Origin: Gloeophyllum trabeum ATCC 11539
Taxonomy: Eukaryota > Basidiomycota > Agaricomycetes > Gloeophyllales > Gloeophyllaceae
Length of the DNA: 64,000 nucleotides
Direction of reading: 5' to 3'
Assembly: GCF_000344685.1 (NCBI RefSeq)
Contig: NW_006920410.1
Location: forward strand, 2,792,570 to 2,856,569
Positions 38,128-48,539 of the stretch are shown here, piece by piece. The notes under the pieces are model-generated. The model was not told the DNA's origin. It searched no databases and worked only from the letters and a program-made list of their open reading frames with translations. The position numbers and the translations under genes are program-made. Numbering within the stretch: the stretch's first letter is position 1; every line of letters starts with the position of its first letter.

Positions 38128-38392
38128 TATGTACCTATCCTGTCCCAGGTATGGCGGGTGCAGAATGTATGGGATTATGTCCCCACGGGAGCCCGTATTG
38201 AAGATTAATATTGCGGTCTGACTGATATCAGAAAAGGGGATTTTGTTGTACTAAGGAGCTACTACACATATGCTTGTCTTGTATAAGATGACAATGGGGA
38301 GAAAGAAATGACAAAGCACAACTGAAGAACGCGACTTAGAATAAAGAAAAGTAAATGCACAACCTGCTCTACACGACACGACCTATGTCCAA

Positions 38393-41052
38393 TTACTCCG
38401 AATCGCTCCCAGAACTGTCGGAACCATCGCTGGAGTCGGAGGAATGGTCGCTCATGTCCGCCCTGGTCCCAGAGCCACCGAGATTAGCGGCTCCGCCCTG
38501 CTCAAAAAGCCGCATACGCTCTTCAAGCTGACGAATCTTCTCCGTCTCCACGTCCTCATCCATACTCTTCCGCTTCAGCCCGCCAGTACCAGTCCCCTTC
38601 CCGGTTCGACTTCGCTTGGGCGCGGCATTGCGTTGGAGAGGACGCAGAACAAAATTGTAGAGCTTCGTAAGGACCGCAGCTGGTAATAGATCAATCTCCA
38701 GCTCGATTTCCTCCGTGCTCTGCGGAGGTGGGCAGCGATATGAAGTGAAATAAAACAATAGTAAGATATAGTTACTCACGTCACGAATCTCAGGAACGCC
38801 CTCATGGATTATTTGAATGACCTTCTCAAGTTTCGCCCCATCAAGTTTCTGGATAGTCTCGCTGAGGTCTTTCTTCTGCTCGAAGGAGAGGACATCGTCT
38901 TCAGGGATAGCTGCCTTCTTGCTCTTCTTCTTGCTCGAAGACAACTGCTTGGAGACCCTGCCGGCAGCCTTCGACGAAGAGGCGACAGGAGCAGGTTTCT
39001 CTTTCTTCTCCTTCTTTTTCTTCTCTTTAGGCGGTTTAGCCTTGAGTCCTGCAAGATTGGCTTTCATTGTCTCGATCTGGTTCTCCATCTCTGCGATGGC
39101 GCCTGGTTACGCATTTGCCCGTGTTACCAGGTGCCCCACACATTCAAATCAGTGGAAAGGACTTACGGGCACGCTCGTCGTCGGTGTCGTCTTCCTCTTC
39201 GTCTTCCAGGTCACTCCCTTCATGCAATGGTGGCAGACCCTTCCATTTCTCATCGAAGAGCTTGTCCAGCTCTACGCCCGCCTGATTGACGAGAGTCCCC
39301 ACGGGGTTGAAGGTGTAACAGTTGCGAATCATGAGCTTGAAATCCTCGTAGAATTGTCGAGCTGTTTTGTATTCATGGGCTTCAAACTTCTTACGCATGG
39401 TCGACATATCCATGGGAACCTTGATTATCTTAGGATAGGTTGGGATGTCAAGCTTCTCCCAATCTATACATTCATTCAGCGAATGAGACTGGCTACTACG
39501 CATATGGCGCACGTACCGACGGGCTCGTAGAAATGATTGGCGATGTCATAATACTGCTTTCGGTGCAGTTCGGTCAGGATCTTGCTGCAGTATTTCAGCT
39601 GCTCTGCCGTCCTGTCGTCTCGAGGTACCCTGGACTTGCGAGGTCGCTTCGGACCATCAGCATAGGGCAAGTCGCGAGGAGGAGGGGGGTGAATCTCTCG
39701 TTTAGGTCGACTACTGATACTTTCTTCCGAACGCCGGATAGCAGGAACCGACGTGGAGGGTCGACGAACAGCGGACTTTTTCTTGGACGCAGCAGGAGCT
39801 GGGGGAGGAATCGGCGACGGCTTCTTCACTATCGTCGGCTTCGGCTATGAAACTGTGTGAGAGGGTATATACAACACGTGCCTGAAGGTAGCGTTACCTC
39901 GTCGGGCGGTGGCATCTGTTTGATCTGTTTGTCAAAGACCGCCTCCACCCTCTTACCCATAACCGAAATGACGTGGTCTGGGCCATTGAACGTTTCGCAG
40001 TTCTTGAATATCAACCGCACGTCGTGGATGAATTCATCCGCGTGGTGATAGTGAGGACTGGTAGAATTGAGGTCGGGTTTCGCAGGATTAGAGGCTGCAA
40101 GCTTGTTACTGATGGTCTCGAAGTCCATGGGATGCTTGATTATAGAGGGATAATGAGGTATATTAAGAGCGACAATATCAACAGGCTTGAGGAAGGGGGC
40201 AGCGTCCTTAAGCTTTTTGAGCGTGCGGATAGTGGAGACGCAGAACCGATATTGTTGTGCGCTGAACGTAGAAGGGCCCTGCGGCCGAGAGGAGGCAGTG
40301 CCGTTGGCGACAGAGGAGTTGGTGGAGACGGGCGGTGGTGTGGCAGACTTCATCGCAAGGAATATACAAACAACTTCAGAAAGTTCCTATTGACGCGTGT
40401 ATAATGAGAACTCACGTGGGCCATTGAGGCCTGATCCGCGTCAGAGAACTTGCGAGCTCGCTTCGCAGGCCGTTCACCCCCTTCCTCCCGGTCGTCTGGA
40501 GTGCGATGTGAATGGGATTCGACGGCCGTCGTCGACGACCCAGTGGGAATCGAGGTAGGGGAATTGGCAATATCACCGTTCGGTGCGGGTGTCGGCGTCT
40601 CCCCCTCCATCTCGACGTCCACCTTTTCCTCCTCCTTGTGCTCCTTCAAAGTACCATTCGAGCTTGACTCCTCCGCCATTCTCACGTCATCCAAAAGCTC
40701 ACCGGTAGGCGGTGGCGGAGTTCCTTTAGGAGGATTTATTGGGATAGATTCTGACGCGTTTTTATAACCGCCAAAAGCAAACCAAATAACCACAATACGT
40801 ACCTGGAGCTTGCGGCGAGCCATTCAAAGGACGCGTCGACGCGTCGTCGACCATTTCAACTTTGGTCGGCGCGGGTTCGTGTCGCGCGTCACTCTCAACA
40901 GCGGCCCCATCGATGTCAATCTTGGACGAAACTCCATTTACGTGCGAGACAGGCGTGTTGGGTGACTCGGGGCTAGGCACGACGACGTCGACAGAGTCAT
41001 TGGTGAAAGAGAGCGTCTGGTTGTTCGTGTTGTCCGAGAGCGCTGCGTCCAT
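38393..41052 (-). CDS. BDF1: BET-family double bromodomain protein BDF1
   Basis: The start at 41052 gives MDAALSDNTNNQTLSFTNDS. Bromodomain 1 (about 39900-40300) has YPSIIKHPMDFETISNKL and the acetyl-lysine asparagine in KNCETFNGPDH. Bromodomain 2 (about 39200-39600) has YPKIIKVPMDMSTMRKKFEA and RNCYTFNPVG. The ET domain (about 38670-38930) reads LSFEQKKDLSETIQKLDGAK and ELEIDLLPAAVLTKLYNFVL. A Ser/Asp tail ends at 38393. BET proteins bind acetylated histone H4 and help recruit TFIID and chromatin factors. Six or more introns. The protein is full length for fungal BDF1. Confidence 0.95.
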
Positions 41053-41271
41053 GGTCGCGTGACGGTCACGCAGTCACTCAGAGAGAGCAAGGGAAGATTT
41101 GGGGGAACAGGGGGGACTCCGAAGCGGGCTAGGTCTTTATACCTGCGCGGAATTAAGGTTCGATCTCCCGCGCAGGGACCATCCTTTTCCACACCGTTTT
41201 CTGGCCTTTTTCCTCCCTTGCTCTGCGGTTTATCGCACTCGCTACTCGTACACAATACGTATCGGCACTAT

Positions 41272-43878
41272 CTACTTGCTCGCGTCCTCCTCTTCCTCCT
41301 CCGGGACCTCTGCAAACACGGGCTTGGGCTGGTTTTGTCGCCATGCTGTGAGAACCAATTCCGGAAATATCCGCCACGTCAGCAACAGCCGAGCACACAA
41401 ACACGACCAAACAACGATCGCGTGAATCATCAACGGGCCATCTTCAGCAAACATTGGAGTACAGATACGCTAGCCGCTTACCTGCCGTCCATTGCGGGTC
41501 CTCGTCTGCAAGCTGAGCGTACTTGAGTAACGCCTCGCGGGGCTAGAGGGCATAAAAATCGTCAGCATTCGAACAACATTCGAGTAGCAAAGAAGCACAG
41601 ATGGTCCAGATGGACTCTTGAAGCCACCTCCGATCAAATATAGAAACCAAAGGTACCCCCGGCACCAGATCTGGGAACAGCCACGAGCCCCGGCTCGGAG
41701 AGACCGCGACTGTCTCAGGGTGCGCCATAAACAGGAGCTGCGCAGTGAGATGCCAGTGTCGCAGAGCCAGCATAATGTCAATACAGGAATCAAAGTTTCG
41801 GCACTCACATCCTCGTCCCTGGTATTGTTCCGTACCAAATTCTGGACGACGTGCTGCGTTGCACTCGCACCAACCCGTCCACCCTTCCCTGGTCCGGTCA
41901 CCGGCAGTTCCGGCCTCTTGCTCTTCCTTGGATCCATCCTCTCCTTCTCCCTCTTCCGCTTGCTGCCTCGCCCATCGTCGCCCTCGCGATACATCGGCAA
42001 CGCATGAGGGGTAATGATAGTCGGCGCTGCAAGGGCGTCCGACATATCCTCGATGGTAGGTTTCTTCGGCGGGCCCTTATTGAGCAAGAGTTTGGCTCCA
42101 TTGATAGACGTGACAGGAGAGTAAAGCACATGGATAGATCCATTCGAGAGACCTGTTACGATCTGGAAGGGAATTCTTAACCGTGCATATCTGTGCCAGT
42201 ACGTGACGAAAAGTTCTTACCTGATTGATTTTTGTATGCCACGTTACTTTCACTGGGGTCGTCTCCATTTCTATCTCACGAGCAGTGTCCAAGCTCTCTC
42301 TGTTCAGGAACAGCAGTCTGCCTGGTCCGCCTTTCTGTGTCGCGCCCGCGCCTGTCACAATATATTTCTCGTCTGGACTGAAGACTGCGTTGGTGGTGGG
42401 GTACAACGTTGTCAGACCTGAGCGGCTTGATACTGGCTTCTTGAAGGACCTGAGGTCCCACACTCATAACAAGTGGTTCAGTTTGACTGATTAGCAACCC
42501 GTCTCGTTGAAGAGACTTACATTTCACAGTGTCATCACCACCTCGAGTAAGGATTGTACGCCCGTCAACCGAGAATATGAGCGACCCGGTCTCGGTTGAT
42601 TTACCGTGCGCTCCTTCTATACTCATGTCCGGTCGGACAAAATTTGAGTTCGTTTTCCAGATGTGGAGGGCCCCATCGAGACAAACTACCCAAAAGTCAG
42701 CAACTCGAATCTCAAAAACAACAGCAGTATTCATACCTCCGCTGATCAGATTGCCGTCCGGAGAGTACGCACAAGCATTGACTTTGGTACGGGCACCCCT
42801 CTCTTTTGACTTGACTACAATAATCGACTTGTGCTTGCGCTTGTTTTCGGCATCCCATATCCTGTTTGTGTCAGACAGATTTCACGAGCATGTGTCATTG
42901 CACATACCGTATCGTAGAGTCGGCAGAGCTGGTGATGAAATATTGCGTGTCCTTCGGATGCCATGCGCAGGAGAGTACCTCGCCGACATGACCGCTATAC
43001 GACGTGATAGATCAGGCATAGCACTGAAAAGGATTTGTGTACGTACGCTGTATGCTTCATATCGCGTATGTAGGGATCACCCTTTATATATGTAGCACTG
43101 CTGTCAGGTTAGACTATTCAGAAGTAAGCTGTCCTCGGGAACACTCACTGCTCCTCTCCATCACGATCATACAACTTGGGCTGTAGCGTGCCAGAGATGA
43201 CCAGAAACCATTGCCCATCATGAGAGTATTTCACGTCGTGTACCTAGGGTGGCGAAGGTAATCATCATTCAACGCTTCAACAAAGCCTGGGTAGACAGAA
43301 AGACCTACGTAGTAAGTGCCAGCAGGTTCCCAAGTCTTGAAAGGCTTACAGCGCGTGTCCATTCCTCCGAAGTCCCACAGCTTACAGTCGTAATCGTGCG
43401 AACCGGATAATATCCTTGCACCAGATGGATCGAGGGTAAGGGCGGAGATGACCTTGGTATGGTCTTTCAGAACAAGCTCGTGGGTAGTGGGAAACTGGGG
43501 TGCGTCTGCGCTCTCATATTCCAGCCCGCCTGAGTCAAACTCGAGCTCCTCCCCGTGCGTGAAACTAGACCGTGGCGGAGGAGGAGGACCCATTTCATCG
43601 GGATCAAACTCTGGCTCCTCCTCTAGTTCATTCGTACTTTGTGAAGGCCCAGACGTGATCGAAGGCTCGTTGCTCGCCCCTTGCTTAAAATCCGACCCTT
43701 CCAAGGTAGAAAAGGGTGCCTAGAAAGAACGTCCAACCTCCGCTGACCAACAAATAGCAGACGACCATACCTCCTCTCGCTTCATTTTGTCGAAACGCTT
43801 GGGGTCCAGCGTCTTCTTTGTGGCGGTCTTCCCAAAACCTGAAATGCCCATGGCCGCAAAGACGTCCACGTCCTCCAT
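41272..43878 (-). CDS. WDR70: WD40 repeat protein WDR70
   Basis: The start at 43878 gives MEDVDVFAAMGISGFGKT, the family's usual first motif, followed by an acidic linker with FDPDEMGPPPPPRSSF. WD repeats begin with LVLKDHTKVISALTLDPSGA and SGSHDYDCKLWDFGGMD and continue through VHDVKYSHDGQWFLVISG, HVGEVLSCAWHPKDTQYFIT, VNACAYSPDGNLISGG and TILTRGGDDTVKLWDLR. The C-terminus is charged (KRKREKERMDPRKSKRPEL) and ends AEVPEEEEEDASK. WDR70 homologues act in the nucleus; links to H2B ubiquitylation and DNA end resection were reported for the yeast and human proteins. About nine introns. Confidence 0.93.
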
Positions 43879-44138
43879 AGTGAAGCCAAAGGAGTGATAG
43901 CGCTAATGGAGACAGGCTTCAGTATGCAACTGGCAGTGGGCGCTTGACCGCGAACACGTCTTCCCTGGCCACTTACGTAACGCTACCCATTCTGAGGATT
44001 TCCTCTTACGGACGGCGGACAGTAGTCGCGGACGCGCACTCCCTCACTCAGACTGCCCTGCCTGGTTCTCCTCCCTGTAACATCTACCTGGCCGAGGACA
44101 CCGTCATATTATTGATATTTAGCCGCTCTTGTTTGAAT

Positions 44139-44800
44139 ATGCTGAAACGCGCCCGCCCTATCACTCCGCCGCCGCCACCTGAAGAGCCACTAATACCATC
44201 CTCATCCGACTATTCCCAGCGCGACATGAAACGGCGCAGAACAGCAGCACCCAGCTTGGACGGACCGTCTCGTGGGTGGGCACCACTAGATGCAGACTCT
44301 GGCGACGAAGACGATGAGGTGGATGAATGGCAGTTGGATGACAATGACGGTCGCACTGCTGAGTATTCGCGGGAGACCTCTGAGCGATACAGGGCGTCCA
44401 ACACGTTACTTCACGACTTGCATGCGGAATATCAGCATAGGTTATTGTTTATGCCGTCGCCATCCCAGCACTCCAGAAGTGATATGCAATCATATCCACC
44501 GCACCCTTCTATTACCAGCTGCCCAGCCAAACAAGATGTACTGCGATTGTCCGACAGGCCTATCATGGTCGAACGCAACGGACATCTGCATCGGCATACA
44601 AATCTAGATATACAAGGAGAAAAGGAGGGTATAGACACGGCAGAAGGACTTCGGGTGAAAGAGAGATACGAGGAGAGCAACAGGTAAGACGAACCCATTC
44701 TTCTACCCGACAAAGTCTCCTAACGATCCCGCCTTTCTGTTATAGACTGCTGCGATCATTAGTTCTCAGCAGAAGACGAGAGTCGACGGAAGGTACCTGA
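44139..44800 (+). CDS. Small charged protein of unknown function, probably nuclear
   Basis: Two exons (44139-44683 and 44746-44800) give about 199 residues. It starts MLKRARPITPPPPPEEPLIP and has a basic cluster RDMKRRRTAAPS that resembles a nuclear localisation signal, followed by an acidic stretch DADSGDEDDEVDEW. A helical segment TSERYRASNTLLHDLHAEYQ and a charged C-terminal part KERYEESNR-LLRSLVLSRRR end it. No family recognised. Earlier in-frame codons exist to 43944, but the ATG at 44139 fits the leader better. It is divergent from WDR70, 260 bp away. Confidence 0.6.
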
Positions 44801-45303
44801 AGCCACAATTCATAATGAATGGGGTAGAGTTATCATAATACGAGTGCGTAGAATGCTCGGTATTGTTCCATAGTTACAGCTTCTGATAGGCTTTCGCAGT
44901 CTGCTATATTTATGGGCGATAATATGCGCCGTCCTCGCATTTTTTTCTCGAGTTCGCATTTCCATCGGCATCCTCGCGCAACTTCAACTTTCACATCATC
45001 ATCATCATTGCTCTGCATCATGCCCAGTATTATGTATCAGTTTAGGCCGCTTTCTTCTCTCTTCTTCCCAGACTCTGTATCGTTCTTTGCAGAATGAGTA
45101 ATAATGCCTTCCAAGATGCACGTGGATCAGCATCATCACGGCTACTCAGCAAGTGCTACATGACAGCACGATCCAGGATAATTCCATGTAAACATTGCTT
45201 TCGCGATATGACCCTTTAGAAGGCTGCATATCCGCGGGAGCAACAGGCATCGATTTGAAAAGAAATAGGCGAGTATCAATTCCACATAAGAATGTGGACC
45301 TGC
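44801..45303. other. Intergenic stretch between convergent genes
   Basis: About 500 bp between two 3' ends. There is an ATCATCATCATC run near 44995-45010. No gene is supported. Confidence 0.45.
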
Positions 45304-46089
45304 CTACACCCGTAACTTGGAAATCTCTCGTATGCCCAGATCAATGCCACGTCCAAAGACGTTGCTCAGTTCCTCGTTCAGCAGCGATCCCATGGTGCGA
45401 CCATCCCGCCGATATATCCAGTCATCAGTCTGACCGCTCGACTCGTCCTTCGCGTAATCGTAGCGCTTTGGCCCGCTGTCCAAGAGATAAACCTCGATAT
45501 GGTCGAGACATCGAAACGATTGACTCACCTAAGCGGTGAGGATAGCCATATTTGCTTGTTCGGAGGCTGCTTGTTTATGACATATGTCCCATGCGGTCCC
45601 AGTTTCAGAGTCAGCACCCCACTCTAATGTATTGGGATATCAGGTTAGCAGGAACGGTGTGAGAGTTGCACCACGCACACTATATTCTACCTCGTAATCG
45701 GGGTCGTCGACTTCGTCCAAAAGGTTCTCCAGTCGATCCAGCAACTCCTCCATGGTCGACTCCGCCAGGGCGTCATATTTCGACTGTGACAGCCATTCGC
45801 TACTACAAATCGCGTCGCAAGGTAGGATCACGAGCGACAGAGTCGTAGGAAGATCTGCCTATCGATATCCTTTTCCCATCCTATCGAGTGCAAACCGAGG
45901 CGCGTACCTGGTGCTCACTTGAGGAGGAGGCGTAGCATAGTGCCTTCTCGGTGAAGTCTGGACCATCAGTCCTGTCCGAACGGCACTGCGGTGGCAAGCA
46001 TGTGTACAGATCCGTGCTTGCTTTGAAAGTGACCGAATTAAATGTTGGGTGAATCGCCTTGACATCTTTATAGAGAACCGAGCTGACAT
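45304..46089 (-). CDS. YFH1: Frataxin, mitochondrial iron-sulfur assembly factor
   Basis: Exon 1 starts at 46089 and codes for a basic mitochondrial leader with [19 protein letters not shown] and [10 protein letters not shown]. The frataxin domain begins [20 protein letters not shown] with the acidic helix [11 protein letters not shown] that binds iron, then the exon [20 protein letters not shown] and [20 protein letters not shown]. The last exon has [20 protein letters not shown] and ends IREISKLRV. Around three introns; the borders after DPDYE (EVEYS may be exon or intron) and around 45780-45920 are uncertain. Frataxin stimulates cysteine desulfurase in Fe-S cluster synthesis in the matrix. 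An inverted-repeat element sits 134 bp upstream of the start codon. Confidence 0.93.
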
Positions 46090-46213
46090 GGTCTAAGATT
46101 CCGAGGAACAAGTCGGATGCACATGCGAGGTCCGGGTTTACGCACGAAGCGCACGACCCTATATAGTATACGCAATCGGGCAGCACGATGTCATGCTTAT
46201 TCCTACCGCGAAT

Positions 46214-46222
46214 GGCGTAATA
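46214..46222. repeat. Left copy of 9-bp target-site duplication GGCGTAATA
   Basis: GGCGTAATA is found here and again at 47456-47464, each directly abutting the outer end of an inverted-repeat element. A 9-bp duplication is the size expected for Mutator-like elements. Confidence 0.6.
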
Positions 46223-46290
46223 TAGGCTCGTAACTACCCTCTACAACAGATTGAGGCAGAATCTATTGCCTACCGATATTCTCTGAATTA

Positions 46291-46368
46291 CAGTGCCTTG
46301 CATAAGAAACTGAACATCGCATTTCCGCGCGCGTTGTTTGTTCGCGCCAAATATACCCTTTTCGGGTA
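46291..46368 (+). repeat. Left 78-bp inner inverted repeat
   Basis: It begins CAGTGCCTTGCATAAGAAAC and ends CTTTTCGGGTA. It pairs with 47334-47411 on the other strand with two mismatches (46321 and 46342). Its inner end holds a small hairpin, TACCC TTTTC GGGTA. Confidence 0.85.
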
Positions 46369-46563
46369 GGTCTGGAAGGCCTCTCGCGGGACCATTTGTT
46401 GGGCAGGGACTCGCAGATGCCCCGAGAGGGCTCGAAAGGCTTCAGAGAATGATAGAAATGTATATTCTACAACTACACTAAGGGCTGTAAATCATTATAG
46501 TCTTGCCCTAGCTGTATGCCCAGCTAACCCTCCCTCTCGATGGGTCTTTGCCGCACATTTGCC
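46318..46563 (+). repeat. 246-bp direct repeat, copy at the left edge of the N run
   Basis: The sequence from CGCATTTCCGCGCGCG to GCACATTTGCC is identical, as far as I can check by eye, to 47086-47331. Each copy touches the N run, this one at its end and the other at its start. Confidence 0.9.
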
Positions 46564-47085
46564 NNNNNNNNNNNNNNNNNNNNNNNNNNNNNNNNNNNNN
46601 NNNNNNNNNNNNNNNNNNNNNNNNNNNNNNNNNNNNNNNNNNNNNNNNNNNNNNNNNNNNNNNNNNNNNNNNNNNNNNNNNNNNNNNNNNNNNNNNNNNN
46701 NNNNNNNNNNNNNNNNNNNNNNNNNNNNNNNNNNNNNNNNNNNNNNNNNNNNNNNNNNNNNNNNNNNNNNNNNNNNNNNNNNNNNNNNNNNNNNNNNNNN
46801 NNNNNNNNNNNNNNNNNNNNNNNNNNNNNNNNNNNNNNNNNNNNNNNNNNNNNNNNNNNNNNNNNNNNNNNNNNNNNNNNNNNNNNNNNNNNNNNNNNNN
46901 NNNNNNNNNNNNNNNNNNNNNNNNNNNNNNNNNNNNNNNNNNNNNNNNNNNNNNNNNNNNNNNNNNNNNNNNNNNNNNNNNNNNNNNNNNNNNNNNNNNN
47001 NNNNNNNNNNNNNNNNNNNNNNNNNNNNNNNNNNNNNNNNNNNNNNNNNNNNNNNNNNNNNNNNNNNNNNNNNNNNNNNNNNNNN
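46564..47085. other. Assembly gap (522 N)
   Basis: Unknown bases. The identical 246 bp on both sides suggests that two contig ends overlap and the gap may be spurious. Confidence 0.95.
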
Positions 47086-47331
47086 CGCATTTCCGCGCGC
47101 GTTGTTTGTTCGCGCCAAATATACCCTTTTCGGGTAGGTCTGGAAGGCCTCTCGCGGGACCATTTGTTGGGCAGGGACTCGCAGATGCCCCGAGAGGGCT
47201 CGAAAGGCTTCAGAGAATGATAGAAATGTATATTCTACAACTACACTAAGGGCTGTAAATCATTATAGTCTTGCCCTAGCTGTATGCCCAGCTAACCCTC
47301 CCTCTCGATGGGTCTTTGCCGCACATTTGCC
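47086..47331 (+). repeat. 246-bp direct repeat, copy at the right edge of the N run
   Basis: Identical to 46318-46563. It starts inside the left inverted repeat and runs to the base pairs just before the right inner repeat. Confidence 0.9.
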
Positions 47332-47333
47332 GA

Positions 47334-47411
47334 TACCCGAAAAGGGTATATTTGGCGCGGACAAACAACGCGCGCGGAAACGCGATGTTCAGTTTCTTAT
47401 GCAAGGCACTG
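47334..47411 (-). repeat. Right 78-bp inner inverted repeat
   Basis: Reverse complement of 46291-46368 with two mismatches. It ends GGCACTG followed by TA at 47412-47413. Confidence 0.85.
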
Positions 47412-47455
47412 TATTCTACCCTCGATAGCGGTACGACAGGGTAGTCACGAGCCTA

Positions 47456-47464
47456 GGCGTAATA
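47456..47464. repeat. Right copy of 9-bp target-site duplication GGCGTAATA
   Basis: Matches 46214-46222 and directly follows the outer end of the element. The match runs one base further (T). Confidence 0.6.
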
Positions 47465-47910
47465 TCATAGACCACCTTATGGGCGAAAGTACTACTCGAT
47501 AGTGATAGAACGGAAAGTAGCTCGCATCCCATTCAGAAAATCCTATGTGTGTGTCCTGCAATAACTTCAGGGGATCACACCGCTCCGACTTGGACGCCGT
47601 TCAGACGGCTCGGACGTCCATTCGTTAGACTCGTGACCAGTCTGAATCTACATTATGGCACGCGAAAACTATGGCAGTGAGAGAAATGTAGCGAGAGCAA
47701 ACAGAAGTGGGATTGAAAAGTGTGTGTGGGGTAATGCGTGCCGCTACCTGCTCGACACGTTCGTCCCAAGAAGGCTGGTTTCGAGTTTAACCGTTTGTAC
47801 TGACCGTGCTGATGATATCGTTACTCCTCAGATTATGCAGACTTCTGCGCGACACAAAGTTCTACGCGATACTGAATGCACGCCCCGGAGTTGACGGTCG
47901 CTCGCTCTAG

Positions 47911-47936
47911 TAAGGGTGCTTCATGAAGCACCCTTA
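47911..47936. repeat. Perfect 26-bp palindrome over a stop codon
   Basis: Each half is TAAGGGTGCTTCA or its complement, with no loop or mismatch. On the minus strand it contains the last codons and the TGA (47921-47923) of the rhodanese gene. In RNA it would form a GC-containing hairpin at the end of the reading frame. Confidence 0.85.
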
Positions 47937-48539
47937 ACCCCTTCCCGAGCTATCCAATCCAACCATGAACCTGAGTAGTTGAAGATGCTACAGTGGTGTC
48001 AACAAGCCGTGCCTCGGGCGATTGGGTAATGCTCACTTCGTGAATCCATTTCTTTTCGCTACATCCGCTGCTGATGCACTCCGTTTACCACTCCGGCAGT
48101 AAAAAATTAATTCTTGGTCTTTCTTCGGCTTCTCAAACCCATACTTCTCTTTGAACGCAGCGGCATCAAGGTTGAGATCCGCGGCAATAGTGGAAAGGGG
48201 CAAGTTGACGGCAGAAGGAATGGATCCCTGCACAACCTCATCTGGTTCGCGAACATCTATCAAGTAAGAGTTCTGGTAGGAAGTCAGCAAAGCCCACATA
48301 GCAGACAGACCAAGATTGCACACCGGGCTCGGCTGCTGACTCTTGGCTTTGACTTGCTCGTATGTGAGCACGGGTGCATCCCAGTCCTTCTGTAGCTTAT
48401 CGCGAGTTTCACGGACGGCCTTCAGAGGATCATCCGACTTGTATCGGACGGACTGAGTGATCGTCAATCGAACCCTTGCTTGTGTCGCATTGGTACGAGC
48501 AATACACCCAACACAGCGAGTCGCGGCAAGTCGAAGCAT
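47921..48539 (-). CDS. Mitochondrial single-domain rhodanese
   Basis: The first ATG is at 48539 and gives a mitochondrial-type leader, MLRLAATRCVGCIARTNATQ. After VLTYEQVKAKSQQPSP an intron leads to NSYLIDVREPDEVVQGSIPS and the active loop ELIFYCRSGKRSASAA, with the catalytic Cys in CRSGKRS. The apparent stop after NGFTK can be bypassed by an intron (GTGAGC..TGTAG) into a last exon, NIFNYSGSWLDWIAREGVKG, which is the expected rhodanese ending; this puts the stop at 47921. Single-domain rhodaneses of this type (yeast RDL1/RDL2 group) pass sulfur from thiosulfate or persulfides. The exact substrate is unknown. Confidence 0.87.

Larger units (their letters stand above)
46223..47455. mobile_element. 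Non-autonomous terminal-inverted-repeat element (MITE-like)
   Basis: Outer ends form an 18-bp inverted repeat (TAGGCTCGTAACTACCCT at 46223-46240 against 47438-47455, 17 of 18 matching) inside a 9-bp direct repeat. Farther in, a 78-bp inverted repeat starts CAGTGCCTTGCATAAG at 46291 and is mirrored at 47334-47411 with two mismatches. That inner pair is itself flanked by TA on each side, as in Tc1/mariner insertions. No transposase frame is visible. It may be one Mutator-like element with a long, partly eroded repeat, or a TA-type element nested in another. A run of N lies inside; if the 246-bp copies beside it are one sequence, the inner part is only about 353 bp. Confidence 0.7.

Noticed and set aside
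46495..47249. Open frames of 190-230 codons in several frames
   Set aside because: They are made almost entirely of N and have no meaning.
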